A stretch of 64,000 nucleotides of DNA from Neotamlana sedimentorum (GCF_000943565.1 NZ_JTDW01000005.1:1-64000); one strand, 5' to 3'. Shown: positions 9,161 to 18,990, counted from the first letter of the stretch. Numbers and translations are program-made. Notes: a model not told the origin generated them from the letters alone.

Positions 9161-12100
9161 TTAGAAAATATAACGTAAACCTACTTGAGCTTGCCATCTA
9201 GAAGCTAAACTAGAATCGTAACCAAAAGTAGTTGTACTTGTATCGCCATCAAAAGTGTAAGTTGGCGTGTTGGTATCATCAACAGTAACACCTAGAATTT
9301 GCACATTGTTTGGTTGTTGAATTAATCCCCAATTTGAATTTAACAAATTACCAATATTTAAAATATCTAAGCTAAACTGAATAGTATTTGTTTTGTTTTC
9401 TGATACTTTAATTTTATAATCTTGAAGAAATTTTAAGTCCCATTTTCCTCTCCAAGGAGCCAAAGCCCCATAACGCTCTGCATATTCACCACGACGATCG
9501 CTTAAATAATCGTCTTGCTGAATGTAACTTTCGAAAGCAGCAGCATCTGTAGCATCGGCAAAATTCATTTGTGTAACTTCGGTTGCAGTTGGAATATAAA
9601 TTAAATCGTTTAATGTAGAACCGTCTCCATTAATATCACCTCCATAGGTATAGTTGAAACGTCCGCCTTGAGCATACTCAAAGAATGTAGAAATAGTTGT
9701 AGACCATTTATCGTTTCCATAGTTCCATTTTTTACTTGCAACACCAATAAAACGGTGTGTATCTCCATATTTAGAATGTGCTAAAACATCATTATTTACG
9801 TTTCCTAAAGCTGGATTAAAAGCAAAAGCATCACCTGTAATTTCTGCTTCAATAGAATTTACATCTTTAGAATTTAAGTAGTTATATGCTAACATGGCAT
9901 AAAGTCCGTTGTTAAAATTTTTCTGAGCTTTTAACGAAGCGTTCCAAATTCTACCTTTATCGGAATTAGTCATTACAAAAGCATTTGCATTTGCAGGAAA
10001 AGGCACATCTACTTGAACATAATCTGCAGCCGTATAAGTCGCTCTGTTATCTACACCTTGTAAAGTTCCTGTTGGCTCTACTAACCCCCAGTTTTGAACA
10101 TGAGCTGCGTTTATATCTTTTGTATAAGATACATCGGCAGTTAAAACAATGCCATTTTCTAGCTTTTTATCTATACCTAAATTTGTTCTCCAAACTTGTG
10201 GGAATTTATAATCTGGATCTACCGCTTGGTGGAACCACCAATTAGGGTTACCAATTTGATTACCTAACCATACAAATGGGAAACGACCTGTAAATAACCC
10301 AGAACCACCACGGAGCTGAAATGTTGAATCGCCATTAACATCGTAGTTAAAACCAACTCTTGGTGACACTAACCATTTGTTGCTTGGCATTTCGGTATTA
10401 TCGATAAATTGAATATTTCCTGTATTTGGGTTTAAATATGGTGTTCCTGGAGCGTAATCTGTTGTGCCATCAATAACATCTTGTGCTTTGTCGGCCGAAT
10501 CGAAAAATAATGGTTTATCGAAACGAACGCCATAAGTTAATTTAAAATTATCTGAAACATTCCACTCATCTTGCATATAAAAAGATAATTGTCCCACGTT
10601 TGTTTCGGCTAAAGCCCAAGAATCGTTACCGTTGTTAGACTCAAAAGTGGCTTCGGCAGCCGTAATAGCATCAGCAATTAAACCATTATCAACAGCCGTT
10701 AAAAAATCTGCTACAGAAGCAAATGCACCAAAAGCACCAACATAACCTCTAGAATCACCATAACCATAAGCGCCTAGGTTAAAAGAGTTATCAAATTCAA
10801 ATTTCTCGAAAGAAACACCAACTGTGAATGTATGATCGCCTTTATAAAAATTTAAATTATCGGTAAATTGAAATACTTTTTGATCTAATTTATTATTAAT
10901 CGAGAAAGGCTCATGCCCAGCGATTATGTAGTTTGAACCATCTTGTTGAATAGAAATTGCCGGAGCTGGCGTAGAAAATGGCGTTCTAAAATCGTCGAAA
11001 TGTGTATAACCTATTTGTAATTTATTTGAAGATGATTCTGATAAGGTTGAATTTAATTCTACTTGAAGCGACTGGATGTTGTTATTAATTTCGTAACCAG
11101 AGTTTTCAAACTGTAAAGTTGATGCATTTGGACCTCTAAAACCTAAAGCTGTTGGATGTGCAGGATTTCCTTTTGATGCATTTAAAAAGTTATAAATTAC
11201 CGCTAACCTATGATCATCGTTAATATTCCAATCTATTTTAAAAATACCTTTTGTTGATTCTGATGCATAAGTAAACCCTTGGTAAGCACCTGTATTGTAA
11301 CCTATTGAACCTAAAGCATCTTGTACTAGAATTAAATCGGATTCTGTAACACGAGATTCGTTAATAGCGCCAGATCCTGTATTTGGCACCCAGCCATTCG
11401 TTCCTAAATCGTCACGTTCATCACTTTCAAAATTGGCAAAAAAGAACAATTTATTTTTAATAATTGGCCCACCTATACTTACACCATATTGTGTTTGGTT
11501 TAAATCTGGGCGAATAACTTCATCACCCTTAATTTTTTTACCTGTCATGCTTTCATTTCTATAGAAACCATAAACAGTTCCGTGAAACTCATTGGTTCCA
11601 CTCTTTGTAACTGCATTAACAGAAGCTCCTGTAAAACCAGATTGTGTAACGTCGTAAGGCGCAGTAGATACAGAAATTTGATCGATAGCGTCTAATGAAA
11701 TAGGTTGTGCTCCAGTTTGTCCTCCAGGAGTTGGAGAATCTAAACCAAATGGGTTATTAAAAATGGCTCCATCCAAAGAAAAGTTGTTAAACTGATCGTT
11801 TCTACCACCAAACGAATTACCACTTGCCGTTGGTTCTAATCTTGTAAAATCTGAAGCAGAACGAGAAATAGTAGGCAAACGTGTTATCTCTCGACGTCCA
11901 ACACTAGTTTCGGCTCCAGTACGATCGCTTCCAAAAGTACCAGTTCCTTGTCCGCCTTGAATAACAACAGCATCCAGTTGTTCACTATCAGATACCATAA
12001 CAATATCTAAATTTTGCGTTTTTCCTAAAGTTAAGTATATATCGTTATAAGTTTGTTCCTTATAACCAACAAAACTTACTGTAATTGCGTAAGGCCCACC

Positions 12101-12313
12101 AACACGTAGGTTTAATAAATTAAAGCGGCCGTCAAAATTTGTTGCCGCACCATACTTTGTACCTGTTGGCGTGTGTATGGCTACAACATTGGCACCAGGA
12201 AGTGGCACCGAGGCGTCGTCTAAAATAAGTCCTTTAATGTTTGATGTGGTTACCTGTGAAAAGGTAAAAACACTAAAACATAAAAAAGAAAATAAAATTA
12301 ATGTTTTTTTCAT
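9161..12313 (-). CDS. Oar-like TonB-dependent outer-membrane receptor
   Basis: A 1050-residue outer-membrane receptor. The signal peptide ends near residue 19 (TFSQ) and is followed by a carboxypeptidase-regulatory-like beta-sandwich (about 25-110, with GLILDDASVPLPGANV). A plug domain follows (about 115-235, REITRLPTISRSASDFTRLEP, SLDAIDQISVSTAPYDV), then a long beta barrel ending in LRYIF with the C-terminal aromatic expected of an outer-membrane barrel. The plug wording resembles the Oar subgroup, associated in other bacteria with large substrates and protease export; the substrate here is unknown. No SusD-like lipoprotein is adjacent, so it is not a SusCD polysaccharide importer. It appears to be a single-gene unit with its own terminator. 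Confidence 0.9.
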   Translation of the reverse strand: MKKTLILFSFLCFSVFTFSQVTTSNIKGLILDDASVPLPGANVVAIHTPTGTKYGAATNFDGRFNLLNLRVGGPYAITVSFVGYKEQTYNDIYLTLGKTQNLDIVMVSDSEQLDAVVIQGGQGTGTFGSDRTGAETSVGRREITRLPTISRSASDFTRLEPTASGNSFGGRNDQFNNFSLDGAIFNNPFGLDSPTPGGQTGAQPISLDAIDQISVSTAPYDVTQSGFTGASVNAVTKSGTNEFHGTVYGFYRNESMTGKKIKGDEVIRPDLNQTQYGVSIGGPIIKNKLFFFANFESDERDDLGTNGWVPNTGSGAINESRVTESDLILVQDALGSIGYNTGAYQGFTYASESTKGIFKIDWNINDDHRLAVIYNFLNASKGNPAHPTALGFRGPNASTLQFENSGYEINNNIQSLQVELNSTLSESSSNKLQIGYTHFDDFRTPFSTPAPAISIQQDGSNYIIAGHEPFSINNKLDQKVFQFTDNLNFYKGDHTFTVGVSFEKFEFDNSFNLGAYGYGDSRGYVGAFGAFASVADFLTAVDNGLIADAITAAEATFESNNGNDSWALAETNVGQLSFYMQDEWNVSDNFKLTYGVRFDKPLFFDSADKAQDVIDGTTDYAPGTPYLNPNTGNIQFIDNTEMPSNKWLVSPRVGFNYDVNGDSTFQLRGGSGLFTGRFPFVWLGNQIGNPNWWFHQAVDPDYKFPQVWRTNLGIDKKLENGIVLTADVSYTKDINAAHVQNWGLVEPTGTLQGVDNRATYTAADYVQVDVPFPANANAFVMTNSDKGRIWNASLKAQKNFNNGLYAMLAYNYLNSKDVNSIEAEITGDAFAFNPALGNVNNDVLAHSKYGDTHRFIGVASKKWNYGNDKWSTTISTFFEYAQGGRFNYTYGGDINGDGSTLNDLIYIPTATEVTQMNFADATDAAAFESYIQQDDYLSDRRGEYAERYGALAPWRGKWDLKFLQDYKIKVSENKTNTIQFSLDILNIGNLLNSNWGLIQQPNNVQILGVTVDDTNTPTYTFDGDTSTTTFGYDSSLASRWQAQVGLRYIF

Positions 12314-12387
12314 GAGTTAATTTTTAAAGTTAGTTTGAGTTTTTATTATGCACGCATAATTACTGTTGATGTAAATTTAAGACAAAA

Positions 12388-12412
12388 AAAAGCCACTCGA
12401 AAGAGTGGCTTT
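12388..12412 (-). terminator. Terminator of the rpsF-rpsR-rplI operon
   Basis: Stem AAAGCCACTC / GAGTGGCTTT with a GAAA loop; on the minus strand a T run of eight follows. It lies about 35 bases beyond the rplI stop codon. Confidence 0.85.
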
Positions 12413-12446
12413 ACAATATTTAAAAGTTTTATTAACTTTTTATTAA

Positions 12447-12890
12447 CTATGCTTGAGCAATTACCTCAAAAGGTAAATCAACTATTACATCTCTGTGTAA
12501 ACGTACAGTAGCATTGTATTTTCCCAAACGTTTAACAGTAGTAACTGTAATAAATTTTTTCTCGATGCTTTGACCTTCTTTTTCTAAAGCTTCAGCAACA
12601 TCAATGTTGTTTACCGAACCAAAAAGTTTATCACCAGCACCAACTTTAGCAGCAATTTTTACTTCTAAAGCTTTTAATGCATCAGCAATAGCGTTTGCAT
12701 CATCAACAATTTTCTTTTCTTTAAAAGCTCTTTGCTTTAAGTTTTCAGCTAATACTTTTTTAGCAGATACAGTTGCTAAAATCGCTTTTCCTGTAGGAAT
12801 TAAAAAGTTTCTACCGTAACCGTTCTTTACTGTTACAACATCGTCTTTAAATCCTAAATTATCAACGTCTTGTTTTAATATAAGTTCCAT
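12447..12890 (-). CDS. rplI: 50S ribosomal protein L9
   Basis: A 147-residue protein, full length for L9. The N-terminal rRNA-binding domain shows MELILKQDVDNLGFKDDVVTVK and the conserved GYGRNFLIP segment. A long connecting helix follows, then the C-terminal domain (KLFGSVNNIDVAEAL, DLPFEV). It is the third gene of the rpsF-rpsR-rplI operon, 13 bases after rpsR, and is followed by the operon terminator. Confidence 0.98.
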   Translation of the reverse strand: MELILKQDVDNLGFKDDVVTVKNGYGRNFLIPTGKAILATVSAKKVLAENLKQRAFKEKKIVDDANAIADALKALEVKIAAKVGAGDKLFGSVNNIDVAEALEKEGQSIEKKFITVTTVKRLGKYNATVRLHRDVIVDLPFEVIAQA

Positions 12891-12903
12891 TGTTATCGGT
12901 ATT

Positions 12904-13203
12904 TTATTTTAATAAATCTGCTACGTAAGGCATTAAAGCTAAATGACGTGCTCTTTTTACAGCAACAGATACTTTTCTTTGGTATTTTAAAGAAGTTCCT
13001 GTTAAACGACGAGGTAAAATTTTACCTTGCTCATTTACAAACTTTAATAAGAAATCTGGATCTTTATAATCGATATATTTAATACCTGATTTTTTGAAAC
13101 GACAGTATTTCTTTTGTTTGTTAGTTTCTATATTTAATGGTGTTAAATATCTAATTTCACCATCTTTTTTTCCTTTAGATTGTTGTTCTATAGATGTTGC
13201 CAT
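12904..13203 (-). CDS. rpsR: 30S ribosomal protein S18
   Basis: A 99-residue basic protein with the S18 core: [37 protein letters not shown] and [22 protein letters not shown]. The N-terminal extension ([20 protein letters not shown]) is longer than in E. coli and typical of Bacteroidota. It starts 3 bases after the rpsF stop, so translational coupling is likely. Confidence 0.98.
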   Translation of the reverse strand: MATSIEQQSKGKKDGEIRYLTPLNIETNKQKKYCRFKKSGIKYIDYKDPDFLLKFVNEQGKILPRRLTGTSLKYQRKVSVAVKRARHLALMPYVADLLK

Positions 13204-13206
13204 GAT

Positions 13207-13545
13207 TTACGCTTTTACTTTTAGTTTTTCTCTTCTACGTTCCGCCCAAGCTACTGCATGCTTATCTAACTTTACAGTTAAATAACGCATAAAACGCTCA
13301 TCGCGTCTAAACTCTAACTCAAGAGTGTTAATAATCTCTCCTGGTACAGTGTACTCAAATAAATGGTAAAAGCCACTTTTTTTGTTTTGAATTGGGTAGG
13401 CTAATTTTTTAAGTCCCCAATCTTCTTTTGATATCATCTTAGCGCCGTTAGAAACAAGAAAATCTTCGTATTTCTTTACTGTTTCCTTTATCTGTTCTTC
13501 AGATAAAACGGGATTTAAGATGAAAACAGTTTCATAATGATTCAT
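13207..13545 (-). CDS. rpsF: 30S ribosomal protein S6
   Basis: A 112-residue protein with the S6 fold signatures MNHYETVFILNPVLSEEQI, DWGLKKLAYPIQNKKSGFYHLFEY and the C-terminal LRRDERFMRYLTVKL-like segment. It is the first gene of the rpsF-rpsR-rplI operon. No single-strand binding protein gene lies between rpsF and rpsR, unlike in many other phyla. A good promoter candidate lies 30-60 bases upstream. Confidence 0.97.
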   Translation of the reverse strand: MNHYETVFILNPVLSEEQIKETVKKYEDFLVSNGAKMISKEDWGLKKLAYPIQNKKSGFYHLFEYTVPGEIINTLELEFRRDERFMRYLTVKLDKHAVAWAERRREKLKVKA

Positions 13546-13577
13546 AAAATTCTATTTTAAAAATTAAAAATTGGCTG

Positions 13578-13609
13578 CAAAAATAAATAATATTTGTATA
13601 TTAGACAAC
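13578..13609 (-). promoter_or_regulatory. rpsF: Promoter candidate of the rpsF operon
   Basis: On the minus strand TATTTTTG (13585-13578) matches the Bacteroidota -7 consensus TAnnTTTG, and GTTG (13609-13606) lies 20 bases upstream as a -33 element. The expected transcription start lies about 25 bases before the rpsF ATG. Confidence 0.5.
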
Positions 13610-13687
13610 TATTCTCTCTTTTATATTGCAAAAAGTAACAAACCCCAGTTGTTAAGGAAACGTTAAAATTCACATTTCACCGATGAT

Positions 13688-13720
13688 TTTTGGTTTTTAG
13701 CGGAAATTATTGTAATATTG
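13688..13720 (+). promoter_or_regulatory. Promoter candidate of the LytTR response regulator
   Basis: TTTTG at 13688-13692 and TAATATTG at 13713-13720 (one mismatch to TAnnTTTG) are separated by 20 bases. They lie about 33 bases before the ATG at 13753. Confidence 0.35.
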
Positions 13721-13752
13721 TCGATATCTTAACCGAAATAATTTAAAATGTT

Positions 13753-14448
13753 ATGACTTTAAACTGTGTAGTAGTAGATGATTCAGCGATACAACGTCTT
13801 TCTATTGTAAAACTAGTAGAAAATCATCCGTCTCTTAATTTAATTGCAGAGTACAGCAGTGCTCTTGAAACAAAGAATGGTTTAAATACGCATCAAGTTG
13901 ATTTAATTTTCTTGGACATTGAAATGCCTGTTTTAAATGGGTTTGAACTTTTAGACGTATTGAACAAAAAACCTCAAATTATTTTTGTAACTGGTAAAAC
14001 CGAATATGCTTTTAAAGCATTTAATTATGACGCTACCGATTACTTACATAAACCCATTACTAGAGAACGTTTTAACACTTCTGTAGACAAGGCTATTGAA
14101 CAACATAGATTGACATTAGACTTTAATGAAGAAGAAGGTGAACACATATTTGTAAAAAGTAATCTTAAAAAACGAAAAGTTTACATTAAAGATATTAAGT
14201 GGATTGAAGCACTTGGTGATTACGTAAAACTTGTTACTGAAGAAAATAGCTTAGTGGTTTTATCTACAATGAAATCTTTTGAAGCTGAATTACCTGAAGG
14301 TAAGTTTTTAAGAATACATAAATCCTATATTGTTAATTTAGATAAAATTGATAGATTTAACAGTAAAAATGTTGAAGTAGGTGCTTATGAAATTCCTTTA
14401 AGCCGAAACAAGAAAACCCAACTTGTTGATGCGTTAAATAATATTTAA
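13753..14448 (+). CDS. LytTR-family DNA-binding response regulator
   Basis: A 231-residue cytoplasmic regulator. The receiver domain (about 3-115) has the acidic pair (VVDDS), the phospho-acceptor aspartate in LIFLDIEMP near residue 55, and the conserved lysine in YLHKPI. A LytTR DNA-binding domain follows (about 130-230; IFVKSNLKKRKV, WIEALGDYVKLVT, FLRIHKSYIVNLDKID). LytTR regulators bind paired direct repeats upstream of their targets. No histidine kinase gene is adjacent, so its partner kinase, usually of the LytS/YpdA type, must be encoded elsewhere. It is divergent from the rpsF operon, and it converges with priA. Confidence 0.93.
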   Translation: MTLNCVVVDDSAIQRLSIVKLVENHPSLNLIAEYSSALETKNGLNTHQVDLIFLDIEMPVLNGFELLDVLNKKPQIIFVTGKTEYAFKAFNYDATDYLHKPITRERFNTSVDKAIEQHRLTLDFNEEEGEHIFVKSNLKKRKVYIKDIKWIEALGDYVKLVTEENSLVVLSTMKSFEAELPEGKFLRIHKSYIVNLDKIDRFNSKNVEVGAYEIPLSRNKKTQLVDALNNI

Positions 14449-14534
14449 AAACAAAAGAGTAAAATAACTATTGTAACTCCCAGTATTAAAATAATACGTT
14501 CAAAAATTTGACTCCAAATCATTAGCTTTTTGAA

Positions 14535-16988
14535 TTAAAAGTTATCGACATTTATAATTACTCTAACCGGCCTAAAATCTTTTATACTAAAGAAGCTATT
14601 GTTAACTTTTATGATAGCTTCTTTTGTTTTTTGTAAAGACTGCTCCTTTGGAATTTTTATGAGTATGTTTTTATGAAATTGATTTCTGATACGCGCAATC
14701 GGAGGTGCCTCTGGCCCCAAAACATTATTTCTAAAAACTTGTCTTAAAGATTTTGCCAACCAAATAGAAGCCGTCTCTACCCGATTAAAATCTTTATGCT
14801 TTAGAGTAATTTTTATTTGTTTATATACCGGTGGGTATTTAAAATTGAAACGTTCATCCATTTGTTCTTTAAACATCTCCACATAATTATTTGTAGAAAC
14901 CTGTTGTAAAATTTTATGATGTGGGTTATATGTTTGTATTAAAACCTTACCTCTCTCTTTAGTTCGCCCCGCCCTACCTGCTACTTGTTGCATAAGTTGG
15001 TAACTACGCTCGTGCGCCCTAAAGTCTGGAAAATTAAGCATACTATCTGCATTCATTATACCAACTAGTTTTATATTTCTAAAATCTAAACCTTTGGTTA
15101 GCATTTGTGTACCAACTAAAATATCTATTTCTTGTTGCTCAAGAGCTGTTATTATTTTTTGATAACCATATTTGCCCCGTGTGGTATCTAAATCCATTCT
15201 GGCGACTTTATGGTTTGGGAATAATGTCTCAACTTCTTTTTCAATTTGTTGTGTACCTAAACCTTTACTATCTAAGTCTTGACTACCGCAGGCCATACAA
15301 TCTTGAATCATAACCGTATTGTAACCACAATAATGGCAACGTAATTGATTTCTGTATTGATGATATGTTAAACTTACATCGCAATTTGGGCATTGCGGCG
15401 AATTACCGCAAGTGTTGCATTCAATTATTGGAGAATAACCACGGCGATTTTGAAATAATATTACTTGATAACCTTCACTTAAGGCTTCAGTCATTTCTTC
15501 GATTAATTGGTCACTAAAATGACCTTTCATTCGCTTTTTTTTATGCTTATCCTTTAAATCTACTAATTCAATATCTGGCATTAGCACATTGTTGTACCTA
15601 TGCATTAATTCAACTAAACCATACTTATTTTGTTTCGCATTAAAATAGCTTTCTAAACTCGGTGTTGCAGATCCTAAAAGTACTTTTGCTTTATGTAAAT
15701 TAGCTAAAACTATACTTGTATCTCTAGCCTGGTATCTTGGGGCAGGATCGAATTGTTTGAAAGATTGCTCATGTTCTTCATCCACAATTATTAATCCTAA
15801 ATTAATAAAAGGCATAAAAATAGAAGAACGTGCCCCTAATATTATTTGTGCTTTTTTTGAATTACTTAATACATTATTCCAAACTTCTACACGTTCGTGC
15901 GTTGAGTATTTTGAATGAAAAACTGCTACTTGTTCTCCAAAATAATTTTGTAATCTATTTACTAATTGCGTGGTTAACGCTATTTCTGGAAGCAAATACA
16001 AAACTTGTTGTTTTTTACTTAATGCATCTTCTATTAGCTTAACATAAATCTCGGTTTTACCAGACGATGTTACACCGTGTAATAGTGTTACGTTATGTGT
16101 TTTAAATGATTCTAAAATTTCATTATATGCCGTATTTTGATGCATATTAAGCTGTTTACTATCCTCCGTTTGTTCGCCTGAATAACTAACCCTATCTGTT
16201 TGTATGTGGTATTCTTCAAAAATTTCTTTATCTATTAAAGTTTTAATAATTCCTGAAGACGCATTTATTGCATTTGATAATTCTGAAACTTTAACTGGCT
16301 TCTTAGTTTTTGCTGCTAAAGAGAAAAGACTTAAAACAACTTCCTTTTGTTTATGAGCTCTTCCTAAATCTTCTAACAAGCCTTGAAGCGCTTCATCTGA
16401 ATTATATTTTGAATGTAATCTTACATAACGAACCAGTTTGGGTATGTATTTTTCGTAAACCTCTTCTTCAACAATAATAGCTTCTTTTTCTATTAAAGAC
16501 TTAATTATGGGAAGTACATTTTTTTTGTTTAAAATATTTGAAACATCATGTATTTTTAATGATGATTGATGATGAAGTGCTTCATAAATTAAGAATTCAT
16601 CATCTATTAAAACAGTTTCATCAATTACTTTTTTATTATTTTTAGTAATTAATGTTTCGCTTTCTAAAATAAAAGCACTTGGTAAAGCAGCTCGCATTAT
16701 ATCACCTAAAGTACACATATAATATTTTGTCATCCATTGCCAAAGTTGTAATTGTGTTGATGTTACAATAGGGAAATCGTCAAGAATTTGATGAATTTCT
16801 TTTGCTTCGTAAGCTGTTGGAGCTACGTTGTGTATGCTATAAACAATACCTGTGTAAATTTTGCTTTTACCAAAAGGTACAGAAACTCGCATTCCTGGTT
16901 TTAAAAAGTTGGTTTCGGCTTCTGTAATGCTATATGTAAATAGTTTTTGAAGAGGTACAGGTATGATTACATCTATAAAATTTGGCAT
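14535..16988 (-). CDS. priA: Primosomal protein N' (replication restart helicase PriA)
   Basis: An 817-residue superfamily 2 helicase that reloads the replicative helicase at stalled forks. It has the N-terminal 3'-DNA-binding domain (FIDVIIPVPLQKLFTYSI), Walker A (GVTSSGKTEIY), the DEEH box (IIVDEEHEQSFKQ), QNRRGYSP, and the zinc-binding cysteine cluster in four CxxC pairs (CNTCGNSPQCPNC, CHYCG, CMACG). Helicase motif VI is seen as QQVAGRAGR. The longest frame starts at a TTG (16994), but the ATG at 16988 gives the conserved MPNFIDV start and is preferred. It converges with the LytTR gene. Confidence 0.96.
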   Translation of the reverse strand: MPNFIDVIIPVPLQKLFTYSITEAETNFLKPGMRVSVPFGKSKIYTGIVYSIHNVAPTAYEAKEIHQILDDFPIVTSTQLQLWQWMTKYYMCTLGDIMRAALPSAFILESETLITKNNKKVIDETVLIDDEFLIYEALHHQSSLKIHDVSNILNKKNVLPIIKSLIEKEAIIVEEEVYEKYIPKLVRYVRLHSKYNSDEALQGLLEDLGRAHKQKEVVLSLFSLAAKTKKPVKVSELSNAINASSGIIKTLIDKEIFEEYHIQTDRVSYSGEQTEDSKQLNMHQNTAYNEILESFKTHNVTLLHGVTSSGKTEIYVKLIEDALSKKQQVLYLLPEIALTTQLVNRLQNYFGEQVAVFHSKYSTHERVEVWNNVLSNSKKAQIILGARSSIFMPFINLGLIIVDEEHEQSFKQFDPAPRYQARDTSIVLANLHKAKVLLGSATPSLESYFNAKQNKYGLVELMHRYNNVLMPDIELVDLKDKHKKKRMKGHFSDQLIEEMTEALSEGYQVILFQNRRGYSPIIECNTCGNSPQCPNCDVSLTYHQYRNQLRCHYCGYNTVMIQDCMACGSQDLDSKGLGTQQIEKEVETLFPNHKVARMDLDTTRGKYGYQKIITALEQQEIDILVGTQMLTKGLDFRNIKLVGIMNADSMLNFPDFRAHERSYQLMQQVAGRAGRTKERGKVLIQTYNPHHKILQQVSTNNYVEMFKEQMDERFNFKYPPVYKQIKITLKHKDFNRVETASIWLAKSLRQVFRNNVLGPEAPPIARIRNQFHKNILIKIPKEQSLQKTKEAIIKVNNSFFSIKDFRPVRVIINVDNF

Positions 16989-17016
16989 ACCCAAAGGTAA
17001 TGTGTTTACAATAAAA

Positions 17017-17042
17017 AACCATCTGTTTTTTTTCAGATGGTT
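17017..17042 (-). terminator. Terminator of the four-gene exported-protein operon
   Basis: Stem AACCATCTG / CAGATGGTT with an eight-base loop. On the minus strand it is followed by a T run (17018-17013). It lies between the stop codon of the last operon gene and the start of priA. Confidence 0.8.
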
Positions 17043-17069
17043 AATATTAATAATTATTTTTTTTAAGGC

Positions 17070-18002
17070 CTAATACCAACCTCTCACGTTATAGGAAACA
17101 CTCTCAGGTTGATTTTCTCCATAAGCCAAACCAATATCTCTGGCTGCCTGAACAATATCTGCCTCTACTTCTAATTCCTTTAAAGAGTAATTCCAATCTC
17201 GATCTTGTAAATCCTTAACTCTTTCTTCTATTTGACCATAAAGCGTTTTAACTTGAGAAAAACATGCCGAACTAGGTTCTATACCGGACAATAAAAGTCC
17301 TGCAGAGTTAGCCGCATCAATATCTTGATTAGCCGCCCATATTGCCGATGCTTCGTTAAACTTAATTGTACAATCTCTATCTATTGCCTTTTGATAAAGT
17401 GGTTTTATTTTTGATTTAACTGAGTTGTAACATGAGCTAACCTCCGGTATACTTGTTAATATTAATAGCGCCTCTTCTAACTCATTATTATACTCTAAGG
17501 TTTGAGCTCTATTCACAATACTATTACAATTAGCATTGTAATAATCTATTATTTTTTGTTTTGAACTCGATATAAAAGATTCAATTTCTTTATTTTTTGG
17601 ATTAATTCTTTTAATAGCTGATATATAAGCCTTGTTTTCATTTGTTCCAACTCCTTTTAGTTGCAATGATGTACTAGAGAACAAATTACCAGCAACACCA
17701 TCTCCTATATAAAGCGTTAAATCTAAAACTAAAGCCGTCATTACAGGAGCTGTTCCTGTAATATTCTTATTTAAAACTGTTATATTAGGCGTGATTATAA
17801 ACCTTGAACTTTGCGAATTATTAGCAATTCCATTTTCGGTAATTATTCTTCCTAGTTTATTAGCGAGCATATTTTTTGCGTAAGCAGGAATACCTTCTAT
17901 TTGAGGTGGTATATATGAACCAAGAGTAATACCATTATTATTATCTTGAGCTAATAAAACCATTCCACAAAAAAGAAAAAATGATACGATTATATTTTTC
18001 AT
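17070..18002 (-). CDS. Exported protein of unknown function (fourth gene of exported operon)
   Basis: A 310-residue protein with a clear signal peptide (MKNIIVSFFLFCGMVLLAQ). I do not recognise a named family. The first half (about 20-150; LGSYIPPQIEGIPAYAKNML, FIITPNITVLNKN, LDLTLYIGD) has alternating strands that recall CsgG/LPP20-type envelope proteins. The second half is helical with two related units, each carrying LL or LLI, a short spacer, SSC or SSAC, and a following V..I/LY helix (about 178-205 and 232-258), a TPR-like arrangement with paired cysteines. It is 20 bases downstream of the DUF6175-like gene and is the last gene before the terminator. It is inferred to be periplasmic or an outer-membrane-associated subunit. 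Confidence 0.75.
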   Translation of the reverse strand: MKNIIVSFFLFCGMVLLAQDNNNGITLGSYIPPQIEGIPAYAKNMLANKLGRIITENGIANNSQSSRFIITPNITVLNKNITGTAPVMTALVLDLTLYIGDGVAGNLFSSTSLQLKGVGTNENKAYISAIKRINPKNKEIESFISSSKQKIIDYYNANCNSIVNRAQTLEYNNELEEALLILTSIPEVSSCYNSVKSKIKPLYQKAIDRDCTIKFNEASAIWAANQDIDAANSAGLLLSGIEPSSACFSQVKTLYGQIEERVKDLQDRDWNYSLKELEVEADIVQAARDIGLAYGENQPESVSYNVRGWY

Positions 18003-18022
18003 TTGTTTTATTTTAAAATTTG

Positions 18023-18979
18023 TTATTTTCCACCTAAAATTATAGTTGCTCTCCCCAAACCTTTCATTACCAACTTATTTGGAATATTAAAAGGTTCGCT
18101 TTTTAAGTACTTACTCAGTTCACTTACATATCGTCTAGCGTCTAGAGCTCTTCCCCTATCATTTATTAATGGAATTCTTACTTGTTCAAATAAGGCCATA
18201 TTTTCAGTCATATCTGTAGTGCTAAATCTACCTTGTACAGTATTATCTGCTAACCAATCTTCTATTATATAGCCTAACTCTTCACCATCAAATTCTGATT
18301 CTAAATCGCCATCCCAATCATCCCATTTTTGAATTCTTACGATAATTTCTCTACCATTTTCGAACATATCATCAAAATGCATTTGTAACGAGTTTGTGAA
18401 ATTATCCATGTGAGCTAAAACAGCTTCTGAAAGCAATACAGGAATCTCTGCTGAAAAAGAAGGCGCACCTGTTCCTACAGCTGTAGCCACTTGCTTATCT
18501 GTATATGCATCTAATCCCTGTAAATTAAAAGTGATAGACTTTTTTGGGCCAGTTTTATTTACCGTCCAGGTTAATTGAATTATAATATCGGCTTTTGCTA
18601 CTTTTTTAAATACATCTATTGGACTTTCTGATATACCACTTCCAGATTCCTTTGAGCTTCTAAGTGCATCTTCAGCAGAGTTTGAATTTAAGGTTTTTAT
18701 TACCGACTCCATGTTTTTTAATGGAAAACCCCTTTCTGCCATCATACCATTAATATGACTAATAACCTGAAGAACTTCTGCATTCTCTTGAAATGCTTTT
18801 TTATAATCTGGTACTTTAACTACAGAGCCTTGGTCGTCGTAGGTAAGCACATAATTATTCTTGAAACACCAAACATCACTTGGAACCACCATTAACGTTG
18901 GTTTTTTAGCTTGACTAAAACCAAATAAAGTTATTAGTAAAAATGAATACTTAATTAAATTTTTTATATTTTTTTTCAT
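18023..18979 (-). CDS. Exported DUF6175-like protein (third gene of exported operon)
   Basis: A 318-residue protein with a signal peptide ending near FGFSQA (about residue 24). From memory it resembles the Bacteroidota DUF6175 family, whose function is unknown. Visible features are an N-terminal LMVVPSDVWCFKNNY block, a central ADIIIQLTWTVNKTGPKK and FNLQGLDAYTDKQVATAVGTG segment of the kind seen in CsgG/LpoB-like periplasmic folds, and a C-terminal half with an acidic stretch (WDDWDGDLESEFDGEEL) and an LVMKGLGRATIILGGK tail. It starts 11 bases after the previous gene, so co-transcription is very likely. Confidence 0.75.
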   Translation of the reverse strand: MKKNIKNLIKYSFLLITLFGFSQAKKPTLMVVPSDVWCFKNNYVLTYDDQGSVVKVPDYKKAFQENAEVLQVISHINGMMAERGFPLKNMESVIKTLNSNSAEDALRSSKESGSGISESPIDVFKKVAKADIIIQLTWTVNKTGPKKSITFNLQGLDAYTDKQVATAVGTGAPSFSAEIPVLLSEAVLAHMDNFTNSLQMHFDDMFENGREIIVRIQKWDDWDGDLESEFDGEELGYIIEDWLADNTVQGRFSTTDMTENMALFEQVRIPLINDRGRALDARRYVSELSKYLKSEPFNIPNKLVMKGLGRATIILGGK

Positions 18980-18990
18980 GTGTTTTAATT

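Noticed and set aside
9161-12313. SusC-type polysaccharide importer
   Set aside because: No SusD-like gene is adjacent and the plug and length fit the Oar-like group better.
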